From NCBI RefSeq assembly GCF_026000435.1, contig NZ_AP026763.1:558001-622000 (forward strand): a DNA stretch of 64,000 nt, given 5' to 3'. Numbering within the stretch: the first letter of the stretch is position 1; every line of letters begins with the position of its first letter. Made by a program: the position numbers and the translations under genes. This DNA is from Vibrio sp. STUT-A11 (GTDB lineage Bacteria; Pseudomonadota; Gammaproteobacteria; Enterobacterales; Vibrionaceae). Of this stretch, positions 27,480-37,079 are shown piece after piece. The notes under the pieces were generated by a model, which was not told where the DNA came from, searched no databases, and saw only the letters and a list, made by a program, of their open reading frames with translations.

Positions 27480-28847
27480 ATGTTCTCTGTGTTTTTACTT
27501 ACACCGCTCAAGCTGATGTTACTCAGTTTGATTGCCATACTCGGATTCACCATCATTCGTTATAGTTGGGTGGCATTTGCTGGTGAAGCGGATCGCGGGC
27601 GTTTTCTTCGCGCTTTAATCATGACTATTTGTGCCGTCATTATGGTGGTCATCAGTAATCAGCTGCTTGTATTTTGGACCGCATGGGTTAGCGTAAGCCT
27701 TTCTCTTAACCGGTTAATTCTTTTTTATCCGCAGCGTGCTCGTGCACAGCTTGCGGCACACAAAAAATTTCTGCTCGCCCGGTTTAGCGAATTACTTTTA
27801 GCTGCGGCATTTGTCCTTTTATACCTTGAGTTCAATACATCATACATCAACGATATCATCGCTCAGGTTTCACTCACTTCAGACAGTGCCAAGCTTGAAG
27901 GTGCAGCGATACTGCTGGCTATCGTCGCATTGATTAAGTGTGCGCAGCTTCCTGTTCATGGCTGGCTTATTCAGGTTGTTGAAGCACCAACCCCAGTTTC
28001 GGCACTGCTTCACGCCGGCATTGTGAATCTTGGAGGAATATTACTACTCTTCTTCGCCCCTATACTTGCTTCAAGCGCTTTGGCGTGTGGCATTCTGATT
28101 GTACTGGCGGGAATCAGCACTGTGATTGCTGGTCTGGTAAGCACCACGCGCATTTCTATTAAAGTAAAACTGGCGTGGTCGACAAGCTCACAAATGGGGC
28201 TAATGCTGGTTGAAATAGCGTTAGGTCTTTACGAAATGGCTCTGCTGCACTTATTTGCGCACTCATTTTACAAAGCGTACTCGTTTCTTAATAGCGGCAA
28301 TACCGTTAACCACTATCTGGCAGCAAAACTGGCTGGCGAGGTAAAACCTCGCGTGCAACATTGGTGTATTGCGCTCACTCTTGCTCTTATCTTGCTTACT
28401 ATCACTCAGTGGCAATTTTCGGTGATGACCAGCCTGGCAGCAACCATCTTAGTGTGGTTTGCACTTAGCGCGCTAATTTTGCCAAGTGTTACTCGCTGGG
28501 ACAGAGCTAGTCTGCCACGCATTGTTATTACCCTATGTTTTGCTTCAGCACTACTTACACTTTACACCACAGCCAAACACGCTCTGGCTGAAGTTGTTGG
28601 CCTCGGCGCTCCGCTAAATATACTGGCAGACGGATTTGTGGCTGCACTATTCATCTGTTTATTTGCCCTATCAATGGCACTGCAATACTGGCCTCATGTC
28701 AGCTGGGTCAAACGTCTGTTTATTTCACTTAACGCTGGGGTTTATCTCGATGAGTGGGCAACTCGCCTGACGTTAAAGTGGTGGCCGAGTCAGTCACTAC
28801 TTGCCTTACAGAACGCTCAGTGGCAAGAAAAACCGGAGGCTAAATAA
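27480..28847 (+). CDS. dabB: DabB, membrane subunit of inorganic-carbon accumulation complex
   Basis: DabB is a polytopic inner-membrane protein of the proton-translocating NuoL/MrpA antiporter superfamily. It pairs with DabA to drive accumulation of bicarbonate from CO2. About 12 or more hydrophobic segments run along its length. The family core is visible in CAQLPVHGWLIQVVEAPTPV followed by SALLHAGIVN (about residues 160-190). I prefer ATG 27480, with GAGGT six bases upstream, over GTG 27468; this gives 455 residues. Its stop overlaps the dabA start by one base (TAATG). No other Nuo or Mrp genes are nearby, which supports DabB over a respiratory subunit. Confidence 0.9.
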   Translation: MFSVFLLTPLKLMLLSLIAILGFTIIRYSWVAFAGEADRGRFLRALIMTICAVIMVVISNQLLVFWTAWVSVSLSLNRLILFYPQRARAQLAAHKKFLLARFSELLLAAAFVLLYLEFNTSYINDIIAQVSLTSDSAKLEGAAILLAIVALIKCAQLPVHGWLIQVVEAPTPVSALLHAGIVNLGGILLLFFAPILASSALACGILIVLAGISTVIAGLVSTTRISIKVKLAWSTSSQMGLMLVEIALGLYEMALLHLFAHSFYKAYSFLNSGNTVNHYLAAKLAGEVKPRVQHWCIALTLALILLTITQWQFSVMTSLAATILVWFALSALILPSVTRWDRASLPRIVITLCFASALLTLYTTAKHALAEVVGLGAPLNILADGFVAALFICLFALSMALQYWPHVSWVKRLFISLNAGVYLDEWATRLTLKWWPSQSLLALQNAQWQEKPEAK

Positions 28848-31252
28848 TGATTGAACAACAACTGCATATGCCATATATCGATATTGCTAAATCCGTATCC
28901 GCATCAATCGCGCCGGCCTGGCCACTGGATCAATCTATTGCGGTTAACCCGTGGTGGCCGCAGCGTCATAATTCCATTGAAACAACCTTTGCTGAACAAA
29001 CGGTTATCACGGGTGAAACCAGCCTGATGCCAAGAGCGTACTATCGTGAATTGTGGAATCAGCAAATTCAGCCTGAACATGTGCATCAGGCTATTGCGCA
29101 ATCAGACTCTGTACTAACTTATGAGCAAGTTATTGAGGATCTGCAGCGAAACGAACCTAGCCTGATACGCTGGAAAACTCTGGCGATGTTGATGGATGAG
29201 GAAATTCCATCAGAACAAGGGCACAGTTGGGCACAGGAAATCGTTCAGCAAGTGAGCCAGTTTATCGCGCTCTATCACCAGTATCCGGACCGCTTTGATG
29301 CCGATGGCAAAGATGGCGAGCATCTATATCAAAGCTGGCTGGAAGTAATTTGTCGCGACAAAGGTATGAAAACACTGCTTGGCGTCGACCTGCTGCCCTA
29401 TTTTCAAAAACTACCCAAATCGCTGCTTGAAGCATTAGGTGCAATCTATAAGACCTGGCAATCTACCTGGCAAACCGAAAGTGGTTGTCGCGCCTTTATG
29501 CGCGCTTCACTGCAACAGCTGTCTGGTTGGGCAGGTTGGCAATCATGGCTCGATTGGCAAGCTAACCTCGCACAGAAGCCAAGCAGCTTGTCTCACACTC
29601 TGGGCCTAACAACAATTTTGTTGGCATGGGACAAAGTGTTAATGATGTGGCTGGAAGAAACGCATCCACAAACCGCCAAGCGAATTCGTCAAACACTCGG
29701 CCATCAGACGAACAATATCGAACAGCTGTATTTTTTAGCCAAACAGCAGTTAGCATCAATGTGGATTTGGCAGCGTGCGCTTGAGCTTAGCGTACAAAAT
29801 TCGTGGATCCATCAGGTTAGTTCCGTGAAAGAAAGCACCGAAAGTGCTCGCCCACAGTTGCAAGCGGTGTTTTGTATTGATGTTCGTTCTGAGCCAATGC
29901 GCCGTGCGTTAGAAGCGCAGGGCAGTGATATTGAAACCGTAGGGTTTGCTGGATTCTTCGGCATTCCTATCGCATATCAGAATCACGACGGCAGTATTTT
30001 ACGTCCTCAACTGCCAGGCTTATTAGCTCCTGATTTAGTCGCTCAGCAAACTCGCATGCAACCAGAACGTTGGTTGAGACTAACCAAATTAGGTTGGCAA
30101 AACAGCCTGGATAAACCCTCGTCGAATTTAGGCATGGTAGAAGCCGGTGGTTTAATCAAGTTAGTCAGTCTGTTTAAACGCGTTGTGATGCAAGAAGGTA
30201 CTGAAAACCCTGTTAACAAGGATCTTCGCGCCAATGAAACCTGGCAGCTTAAACGCAACCAAACCTTATTAACGACAGCAGAAAAAGCCGAATTAGGCGC
30301 TGGTATTTTAACCGCGATGGGCATTGCCAAACGTCTCGCTAACGTCGTGCTGTTAACGGGACACGGTAGTCAAACCTGTAACAACCATACTTCATCAAGT
30401 CTGGATTGTGGTGCGTGTGGCGGTCAAAGCGGTGAAGTGAATGTCAAAGTTCTGGCTTCGCTGTTAAACGATGAGCAAGTGCGCCGTGAGATGGAAAACT
30501 TTGGAGTAAACATTCCGGCAGACACACAGTTTTATGCAGCGCTGCATAACACCACTACCGACAATTTAACCGTGTTTGACGCGCCAAGTGCTAATTGGCG
30601 TAAGACAATTATTGATGCCAGCCACCAGGCTCGCCATGTTCGTGCAGAACAATTTGATGCACCAGTGGCGCCAAGCAAAAGTGACCTTAACCGATTCTTT
30701 AAACAGCGAGCAACAAACTGGGCACAAATGAGACCAGAGTGGGGGCTGTGTAATAACGCGGGAGTATTTATTGCCCCGAGGACGCTGACTCGTAATTTAG
30801 ACTTTGCCGGACGTGCTTTCTTGCATGAGTATCACAGCGAGCAAGATCCTGAATACGTTCAACTGGAAAAAATTCTAACCGCACCGTTACTGGTTATGAA
30901 CTGGATTAACTTACAATATTACGCTTCAGTTACCACTCCGGAGAAATTTGGCAGCGGTAACAAACTGCTACACAACGTGGTTGGCGGGCATATTGGTGTA
31001 TTTGAAGGGAACGGTGGCGACCTGAGAATCGGGCTTTCAAAACAATCGGTTTACGATGGTAGCCATTACCGCCATCAGCCAGTCCGCCTCAGCGTATTTA
31101 TTCAGGCACCCCAATTAGCCATTGAAGCTATCATGGCTCAGCATCAGGATGTGGCATCATTGGTCAATAATGGCTGGCTATTCCTATATCATGTGGATAG
31201 CCAGAAGCAAGTCAGCCAGTACCGGGATGGCACCTGGCAAGTTATCACTTAA
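28847..31252 (+). CDS. dabA: DabA (DUF2309), beta-carbonic-anhydrase-like subunit of DAB complex
   Basis: DabA is the cytoplasmic zinc subunit of the DAB inorganic-carbon complex, proposed to hydrate CO2 in one direction, powered through DabB. The 801-residue protein carries the four residues known to be essential in characterised DabA: C343 and D345 in VFCIDVRSEP, H506 in LLTGHGSQT and C521 in LDCGACGG. The N-terminal AVNPWW block is also typical. It overlaps dabB by one base and ends before a clear terminator. In characterised systems DabAB supports growth in air without added CO2. Confidence 0.93.
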   Translation: MIEQQLHMPYIDIAKSVSASIAPAWPLDQSIAVNPWWPQRHNSIETTFAEQTVITGETSLMPRAYYRELWNQQIQPEHVHQAIAQSDSVLTYEQVIEDLQRNEPSLIRWKTLAMLMDEEIPSEQGHSWAQEIVQQVSQFIALYHQYPDRFDADGKDGEHLYQSWLEVICRDKGMKTLLGVDLLPYFQKLPKSLLEALGAIYKTWQSTWQTESGCRAFMRASLQQLSGWAGWQSWLDWQANLAQKPSSLSHTLGLTTILLAWDKVLMMWLEETHPQTAKRIRQTLGHQTNNIEQLYFLAKQQLASMWIWQRALELSVQNSWIHQVSSVKESTESARPQLQAVFCIDVRSEPMRRALEAQGSDIETVGFAGFFGIPIAYQNHDGSILRPQLPGLLAPDLVAQQTRMQPERWLRLTKLGWQNSLDKPSSNLGMVEAGGLIKLVSLFKRVVMQEGTENPVNKDLRANETWQLKRNQTLLTTAEKAELGAGILTAMGIAKRLANVVLLTGHGSQTCNNHTSSSLDCGACGGQSGEVNVKVLASLLNDEQVRREMENFGVNIPADTQFYAALHNTTTDNLTVFDAPSANWRKTIIDASHQARHVRAEQFDAPVAPSKSDLNRFFKQRATNWAQMRPEWGLCNNAGVFIAPRTLTRNLDFAGRAFLHEYHSEQDPEYVQLEKILTAPLLVMNWINLQYYASVTTPEKFGSGNKLLHNVVGGHIGVFEGNGGDLRIGLSKQSVYDGSHYRHQPVRLSVFIQAPQLAIEAIMAQHQDVASLVNNGWLFLYHVDSQKQVSQYRDGTWQVIT

Positions 31253-31384
31253 CAATCACTTACTTCTAAGACCTAAATACTAGCCTTATATTAATCTGGA
31301 AAATTTGTTGATTGTTCAAAGTCCAATATGATCACTTTTTTAGCTAGGTTGGTATTTGTCTGTATTTAGATTAACGTACGAATA

Positions 31385-31412
31385 AAAATGCCCACACTAT
31401 GGGCATTTTGTC
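31385..31412 (+). terminator. Rho-independent terminator after dabA
   Basis: AAAATGCCCA and TGGGCATTTT form a 10-bp stem around CACTA, followed by GTCTTT. The flanking A and T make it usable on both strands, so it may also stop can. Confidence 0.8.
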
Positions 31413-31421
31413 TTTAAGCTC

Positions 31422-31446
31422 TAATTCCCAGGGGGCGTGGGAATTA
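31422..31446. repeat. Perfect inverted repeat between dabA and can
   Basis: TAATTCCCA and TGGGAATTA form a 9-bp perfect stem around GGGGGCG. No T tract follows on either strand. It lies 38 bp from the end of can, in the convergent gap. It may be an RNA 3'-end structure or a protein site. Confidence 0.55.
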
Positions 31447-31483
31447 TGAAAAATTTAACAACTAGAACTTAACGATATGAGAC

Positions 31484-32152
31484 TTAACGACAAAGCAATT
31501 TATGTTCTGGATTCAGAATCCTTTCCATCGCAGCTTTGTAACTCTCTACTACCGTATCTCTGGAGTGACAACGCACACCTATGTACTCCAGCTTGCCATC
31601 ATCGATACCGTAAACAACACCGTGTACTTCAATTTCCTGACCGCGTTCCCAGGCATTTTGCAGAATCGTTGAGTTGCTTAGATTATGAACTTGCTCTGCA
31701 ACGTTGATTTCAGCCAGTTTGTCTGAGCGATCAGCTTCCGGCATTGATTCAATATAACTACGATGTTTGTAGTACAAGTCTCTGATATGCAGAAGCCAGT
31801 TGTTAATTAACCCGAGTTGAGGATTATCAATGGAGGCGGTTACACCACCACATCCGTAGTGACCACAAATAATAATATGCTTCACTTTTAATACGTCTAC
31901 TGCGTATTGAACCACAGATAAACAGTTTAAGTCGGTATGAACAACCAGATTAGCGACATTACGATGAACGAATAGTTCTCCAGAGTACAGACCGGTTAGG
32001 CGTTCTGCCGGAACTCGACTGTCAGAACAACCAATCCACAGGAAGTCGGGGTTCTGTCCTTCAGCTAGCTTAGCGAAATATTCAGGGCGTTCAGACTTTA
32101 TCTCTTCTGACCATTTTGAATTATTTTCAAATAATTGTTTAATTTCCGGCAT
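31484..32152 (-). CDS. can: Beta-class carbonic anhydrase, type II
   Basis: Can interconverts CO2 and bicarbonate in the cytoplasm and is needed for growth in air in E. coli. Zinc ligands are C42, H98 and C101 (GCSDSR and CGHYGCGG), with the catalytic dyad D44/R46. W39 and R64, which form part of the non-catalytic bicarbonate pocket in type II enzymes, are present, so pH- and bicarbonate-dependent allostery is likely. The length of 222 is typical. It is convergent with dabA and divergent from the SulP gene. Confidence 0.97.
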   Translation of the reverse strand: MPEIKQLFENNSKWSEEIKSERPEYFAKLAEGQNPDFLWIGCSDSRVPAERLTGLYSGELFVHRNVANLVVHTDLNCLSVVQYAVDVLKVKHIIICGHYGCGGVTASIDNPQLGLINNWLLHIRDLYYKHRSYIESMPEADRSDKLAEINVAEQVHNLSNSTILQNAWERGQEIEVHGVVYGIDDGKLEYIGVRCHSRDTVVESYKAAMERILNPEHKLLCR

Positions 32153-32429
32153 CTTGTAAATTACTTCCCTTAAAAGACAAAAGCACTGACAGCTCAGCTG
32201 TTCGAATATAGCAAGCGATCAAAATTTCAACTATACACAATGTTACAATTTCGGTCCCGTTAATTATTACTCAGACAGGACTCATCTGACGTGTTCTTAT
32301 CAATAAATTCGTACAATTGAGTCTGTTTATTTATCTACCCTCAAAACACATGAAATGGTTATGGTTTGAGGGAGCGTATCACTGGTTAAAGTGGTGAAGT
32401 TTGTTTTGATATTAATGCAAGGGAATTCA
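32153..32429. other. Divergent promoter region between can and the SulP gene
   Basis: This 277-bp region must carry the promoters of can and of the SulP transporter. I see no firm operator. A reading start of the SulP frame at 32391 would extend into it, but the better ribosome site is at 32419-32424. Confidence 0.5.
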
Positions 32430-34103
32430 GTGTTGTTCGGTAATCGTTTTGAAGATATCAATTTCAAAGGGGACATCTTTGGTGGTGTCACAACCGCCAT
32501 TATCTCGCTACCTTTGGCTTTAGCATTTGGCGTCGCTTCAGGAGCTGGCGCTGAATCTGGCTTATGGGGCGCGATCATGGTCGGTTTGTTTGCCTCTCTA
32601 TTTGGTGGGTCTAATACGCTGATATCAGAACCGACCGGGCCGATGACCGTCATCATGACTGCTGTGCTAACGAGTATGATGGTGAAATACCCGGAAACAG
32701 GGATGGCCATGACGTTTACTGTCGTCATGATGGCAGGTGCGTTTCAGATTTTGCTGGGGACACTAAAGCTGGGTAAATACGTTACCTTAATGCCTTATAG
32801 TGTAATTTCCGGGTTTATGTCGGGGATTGGTGTCATACTGATTATCCTGCAATTATCCCCACTGCTGGGGCATGCTGCGCCTTCAGGTGGTGTATTAGGG
32901 ACACTTTCTGCATTACCTGAGACCATTTCTAATTTGAAGTTTAGTGAGCTGTTTTTAGGCTTGCTGACGTTAGGTATTCTGTTTTTCTTCCCAAAACAAT
33001 ATCGCAAGTATGTACCTGCTCAGCTGGTGGCACTGGTTGCTGTCACGTTGTTATCCGTGATGGTGTTTGATACGGATGACATTCGTCGTATTGGCGAAAT
33101 CCCAGCTGGTCTGCCTTCGTTGGTTACGCCGCACATTAACCCGGATATGTTTGTTGAGATGGTTATCGATGCCCTGGTACTGGGGACACTTGGTTGTATT
33201 GATACGCTACTCACAGCGGTTATCGGCGACTCATTAACGCGTAAAGAGCATGATTCTGATAAAGAACTGCGTGGTCAGGGTCTGGCGAATATGATTTCCG
33301 GATTGTTTGGTGCGCTACCGGGTGCGGGGGCGACGATGGGAACCGTGACCAATATACAGGTCGGTGCGCGCTCACCGTTATCTGGTGTGGTGCGTGCGTT
33401 GATGCTGGCATTAGTGGTCTTGGTTGCTGGTGGGTTGACCGAGCCGATTCCAATGGCGGTACTGGCTGGTATTGCCGTGTATGTCGGTTTTAACATTCTT
33501 GACTGGAGCTTTATTCAGCGTGCTCACAAAGTCAGCTTTTCAGGCATGGCTGTGATGTACGGGGTGATGCTGTTGACCGTATTCGTCGATCTGATCGTAG
33601 CCGTCGGGCTTGGGGTGTTCATTTCCAATATCATTATTATCGAACGCCTGAGCCGTGAGCAGGCACGCCAAGTTAAAGCCATTAGTGATGCTGATGAAGA
33701 TGATGTGCCTTTAACAGACAGTGAAAGAGGACTATTGGATCGAGCGAATGGTACGGTGCTGTTCTTTTACCTTTCTGGGCCAATGATCTTTAGCGTATCA
33801 AAAGCGATTTCTCGTCAGCACTCAAGTATTGCTGATTATGAAGTGATGATCCTGGATCTCACGGATGTACCAATGATTGATGTGACCGTGGGGTTAGCAC
33901 TGGAAAACGCGATCAAAGATGCTCTGGATGCAAGTTGTGAAGTGTATCTGTTGTGCCCGAATCAACGTACACGTGAACAACTGGAAAAATTCCATGTGAT
34001 CGATCTGGTGCCCGCAGCCAACATTTATCGATTCCGATATGAAGCATTGAACGCCGCTGTTGCGCATGTTGAGGAAGCGCAATATCAGCGCATTACTGCG
34101 TAA
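32430..34103 (+). CDS. SulP-family anion transporter, candidate bicarbonate importer
   Basis: This is an inner-membrane SLC26/SulP protein with about 12 membrane helices (residues 1-410) and a C-terminal STAS domain (about 420-550, with VMILDLTDVPMIDVTVGLAL). The N-terminal AIISLPLALAFGVASGAG is the SulP anion-binding signature region. GTG 32430 preceded by AAGGGA gives 558 residues; longer starts at 32391 or 32415 have no good ribosome site. SulP proteins carry sulfate, bicarbonate or dicarboxylates. Bicarbonate is favoured here because can is divergent next door and dabBA are close, as with cyanobacterial BicA. That substrate is an inference. Confidence 0.9.
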   Translation: MLFGNRFEDINFKGDIFGGVTTAIISLPLALAFGVASGAGAESGLWGAIMVGLFASLFGGSNTLISEPTGPMTVIMTAVLTSMMVKYPETGMAMTFTVVMMAGAFQILLGTLKLGKYVTLMPYSVISGFMSGIGVILIILQLSPLLGHAAPSGGVLGTLSALPETISNLKFSELFLGLLTLGILFFFPKQYRKYVPAQLVALVAVTLLSVMVFDTDDIRRIGEIPAGLPSLVTPHINPDMFVEMVIDALVLGTLGCIDTLLTAVIGDSLTRKEHDSDKELRGQGLANMISGLFGALPGAGATMGTVTNIQVGARSPLSGVVRALMLALVVLVAGGLTEPIPMAVLAGIAVYVGFNILDWSFIQRAHKVSFSGMAVMYGVMLLTVFVDLIVAVGLGVFISNIIIIERLSREQARQVKAISDADEDDVPLTDSERGLLDRANGTVLFFYLSGPMIFSVSKAISRQHSSIADYEVMILDLTDVPMIDVTVGLALENAIKDALDASCEVYLLCPNQRTREQLEKFHVIDLVPAANIYRFRYEALNAAVAHVEEAQYQRITA

Positions 34104-34109
34104 TTATTT

Positions 34110-34137
34110 AGCTCTGCTAAGCCGGCTTGGCAGAGCT
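34110..34137. repeat. 28-bp palindrome after the SulP gene
   Basis: Two 14-base arms (AGCTCTGCTAAGCC and GGCTTGGCAGAGCT) pair with a single mismatch and no loop, six bases after the SulP stop. No T tract follows, so it is more a messenger 3' structure or a protein site than a classic terminator. The rest of the gap to 34394 shows nothing I can name. Confidence 0.55.
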
Positions 34138-34394
34138 CTCATCCCACGTCTGGTTTCCCATAGCCGCATTGCCCCAGTTATCTGCCTGTCTAATTCGCAA
34201 ACACAAACTCGTGATTGATAACCCTTCTAAGTTTATACAAAGGTTTCATTGTAATCATCGTTATTCAACGATAGACTAATAATCCTTCACTGCAGTACCG
34301 AAAAGATATTTCAGAGGCATCGGCTCTGAATTGTTCAAATACTCTCACTTGGTATCCGCAATAACGAATTACAACAGACGGCATCAACTACGCT

Positions 34395-35306
34395 ATGTAC
34401 GCATTAGAAATCGAACAGCTACGTAAAACGTACGCAGGCGGCTTTGAGGCGTTAAAAGGCATCAGTCTACAAGTTAAACAAGGTGACTTTTACGCGCTTC
34501 TCGGCCCAAATGGGGCAGGGAAATCAACCACAATCGGTATTATCGCTTCGCTTGTCAATAAAACGTCCGGAACCACCAAAGTCTTTGGTTACGACATCGA
34601 TACTGATCTTGAATTGGCGAAACAAAATTTAGGCTTGGTTCCTCAGGAGTTTAACTTCAACCAATTTGAATCGGTGGAGCAAATCGTTACTCAGCAAGCC
34701 GGTTACTACGGCGTACCAAAAGCGGTTGCAAAAGAGCGTGCACAGAAGTACCTGACTCAACTTGACCTATGGGACAAACGTTCAGAGTCCGCTCGTAATC
34801 TATCTGGTGGCATGAAACGTCGACTCATGATTGCCCGAGCGCTAATGCATGAACCAAAATTACTGATCCTCGACGAGCCAACGGCTGGCGTGGATATCGA
34901 ATTGCGTCGTTCAATGTGGGAGTTCCTTAAAAAGATTAACGCTCAAGGCATCACGATTATTCTGACCACTCACTACCTTGAAGAAGCGGAAATGCTTTGT
35001 CGCAACATCGGTATTATTAATCGCGGGGAGCTGATTGAGAACACCACGATGAAAGGCTTGTTATCTAAGCTGCAAGTCGAAACATTTGTGCTCGACGTTG
35101 AAAACGAAAGCTGTCTTCAGCCTCTTGATGGCGTCATTTCTCAAACCGTCAAAGACGGCTCGCTGGAAATTGAGCTTGAGAAATCGGAAGGCTTGAACCA
35201 TGTGTTTACTCAGTTAACTGAGCAAGGCGTAAGAGTGCTATCGATGCGTAATAAGGCTAACCGCTTGGAAGAGTTGTTTGTCCGTATTGTTCGCGAGCAG
35301 AGTTAA
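34395..35306 (+). CDS. yadG: ABC exporter ATP-binding protein YadG
   Basis: This is the nucleotide-binding subunit of an ABC-2 type exporter. Walker A is GPNGAGKST (about residues 38-46), the signature NLSGGMKRR, and Walker B LLILDEPTAGVD. Its C-terminal 80 residues form the extra domain seen in YadG. It is followed after nine bases by the permease yadH. In E. coli the order is can-yadG-yadH; here the SulP gene intervenes. The exported substrate is not established. Confidence 0.93.
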   Translation: MYALEIEQLRKTYAGGFEALKGISLQVKQGDFYALLGPNGAGKSTTIGIIASLVNKTSGTTKVFGYDIDTDLELAKQNLGLVPQEFNFNQFESVEQIVTQQAGYYGVPKAVAKERAQKYLTQLDLWDKRSESARNLSGGMKRRLMIARALMHEPKLLILDEPTAGVDIELRRSMWEFLKKINAQGITIILTTHYLEEAEMLCRNIGIINRGELIENTTMKGLLSKLQVETFVLDVENESCLQPLDGVISQTVKDGSLEIELEKSEGLNHVFTQLTEQGVRVLSMRNKANRLEELFVRIVREQS

Positions 35307-35315
35307 GGAAACGGT

Positions 35316-36086
35316 ATGTATCATATTTATTGGACTGCTTTTGTCAGTTTGCTGGGTAAAGAGATCAATCGCTTTACGCGTATTTGGGTACAAACCTTAG
35401 TTCCGCCAGTGATTACTATGTGCTTATATTTCATCATCTTTGGTAATCTTATTGGTTCGCGTATCGGTCAGATGAACGGATTTAGTTATATGGAATACAT
35501 TGTTCCTGGCTTAATCATGATGTCGGTCATTACCAACTCATACTCAAACGTCGCTTCGTCATTTTTCAGTGCAAAAATGCAGAAAAATATCGAAGAACTG
35601 CTTGTGGCTCCGGTTCCTAACTATGTCATTATTGCAGGTTATGTCATGGGTGGAGTTACCCGAGGCTTGTTGGTTGGCACCTTTGTCACTTTCGTATCGC
35701 TATTCTTTGTTGATTTGAATGTGGATCATTGGGGAATTATATTCCTGACCGTATTTATGACTTCGGTTGTGTTTGCGTTAGGTGGATTAATCAATGCCAT
35801 CTTTGCTAAGACGTTCGATGATATTTCTATTGTCCCTACGTTTGTTCTGACGCCATTAACCTACTTAGGTGGGGTGTTCTATTCGATTAGCCTGCTACCA
35901 GAGTTTTGGCAGGGGGTGTCAAAAATCAATCCGATCGTCTATATGGTCAACGCATTCCGTTATGGATTTTTAGGCGTATCGGATGTGGGCATCGTGACAT
36001 CGTTTAGTGTACTGAGTGTTTTTGTTGTCTTGCTATATGCAGTGGCGCATTACTTAGTGACCAAAGGTAAAGGCTTACGCACCTAA
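35316..36086 (+). CDS. yadH: ABC-2 type exporter permease YadH
   Basis: This is the membrane subunit partnering YadG. The 256-residue protein has about six hydrophobic segments and the ABC-2 motif QKNIEELLVAPVPNYVI. TPLTYLGGVFYSISLLPEFW lies near the C-terminus, as in drug/lipid exporters of this class. It ends before a terminator shared with panC. Confidence 0.93.
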   Translation: MYHIYWTAFVSLLGKEINRFTRIWVQTLVPPVITMCLYFIIFGNLIGSRIGQMNGFSYMEYIVPGLIMMSVITNSYSNVASSFFSAKMQKNIEELLVAPVPNYVIIAGYVMGGVTRGLLVGTFVTFVSLFFVDLNVDHWGIIFLTVFMTSVVFALGGLINAIFAKTFDDISIVPTFVLTPLTYLGGVFYSISLLPEFWQGVSKINPIVYMVNAFRYGFLGVSDVGIVTSFSVLSVFVVLLYAVAHYLVTKGKGLRT

Positions 36087-36118
36087 CCTATATTTAAACT
36101 ATATTGTTGAAGTTGCAA

Positions 36119-36152
36119 TAAAAAAGGTCGACTCGAAGTCGACCTTTTCTTT
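36119..36152. terminator. Bidirectional terminator between yadH and panC
   Basis: AAAAGGTCGACT and AGTCGACCTTTT form a 12-bp stem around CGA, with A and T runs on both sides. It serves the convergent yadGH and panC transcripts. Confidence 0.9.
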
Positions 36153-36165
36153 TTACTTTTGCTTA

Positions 36166-37068
36166 CTAGGCATCATTTGAATTGCCATCGCTCGATTCTG
36201 AATTATCTTTAGCTTCAACTGCCATATCAACGGTTTGATTGTCGATCAGACGAACATTTCCTAAAAATGCTGACATCAGAATAACGGCTTGTGTGGTGTC
36301 TGCGGTGATCGCTTCTAACGTGCGAGTATCACGGATAAATATTTCATCCGGATGCAAACCAGCGGCTCTAAGCTGATCACTTGCATCTTCAATGATTGAC
36401 GCGTAATCATCACGCCCGCCGCGCATTGCACTGCTGATCCAACGCATGGTACGTGCAAGCACAGGAGCACGCTGACGTTGATCAAGCGTAAGTAGCCCAT
36501 TGCGAGAGCTCATTGCAAGCCCGTCCATTTCACGAACGGTCGGCACGCCTACGATTTCGATATCCATTGCCAGGTCATCAACCATCTTGCGAATCACGGC
36601 AAGTTGCTGGAAGTCTTTTTCGCCGAAACAAGCCAGATCTGGCTGGACAATGTTAAACAACTTATTGACGATAGTCGTTACGCCACGGAAGTGACCCGGG
36701 CGAGAGGCACCTTCTAAAGTGGTCGACAGACCCGGTACATCGACAAAAGTCTGTTTATCTAAACCTTCAGGATAGATAATCTCTGGTGTTGGAGTGAACA
36801 CGAGATCAACCCCTTCAGCAGTGAGTTTGCTGAGGTCTTCATCCATTGTGCGCGGGTAGTTACTTAAATCATCGGCACGTTCAAACTGCATCGGGTTAAC
36901 AAAGATGCTTACGACAACAACATCAGCATATTCGCGAGCTTTACGAACCAGCGTTAAGTGACCTTCATGAAGATTGCCCATGGTTGGGACAAACGCGATT
37001 TTACGCCCTTCACGCTTATAGGTTTTTACCTGTTCACGAACCGCTGAAATTTCCGCAAAAGTTTGCAT
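36166..37068 (-). CDS. panC: Pantothenate synthetase
   Basis: PanC condenses pantoate and beta-alanine using ATP to make pantothenate. The nucleotide-binding HIGH-like motif is in [19 protein letters not shown] (about residues 26-44), with [15 protein letters not shown] and MSSRNGLL later. The length of 300 includes a polar, acidic C-terminal tail ([14 protein letters not shown]) that is longer than in E. coli PanC. It starts 11 bp after panB. Confidence 0.97.
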   Translation of the reverse strand: MQTFAEISAVREQVKTYKREGRKIAFVPTMGNLHEGHLTLVRKAREYADVVVVSIFVNPMQFERADDLSNYPRTMDEDLSKLTAEGVDLVFTPTPEIIYPEGLDKQTFVDVPGLSTTLEGASRPGHFRGVTTIVNKLFNIVQPDLACFGEKDFQQLAVIRKMVDDLAMDIEIVGVPTVREMDGLAMSSRNGLLTLDQRQRAPVLARTMRWISSAMRGGRDDYASIIEDASDQLRAAGLHPDEIFIRDTRTLEAITADTTQAVILMSAFLGNVRLIDNQTVDMAVEAKDNSESSDGNSNDA

Positions 37069-37079
37069 TCACTTATCCT

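Noticed and set aside
27480..28847. Reading the membrane gene as a respiratory complex I or Mrp antiporter subunit
   Set aside because: The fold is shared, but there are no other nuo or mrp genes and it is coupled by a one-base overlap to a DUF2309 gene, which defines DabB.
36315..36500. Small frames opposite panC, pcnB and other core genes
   Set aside because: All lie wholly within well-supported genes on the other strand or register and have no ribosome site or family match.
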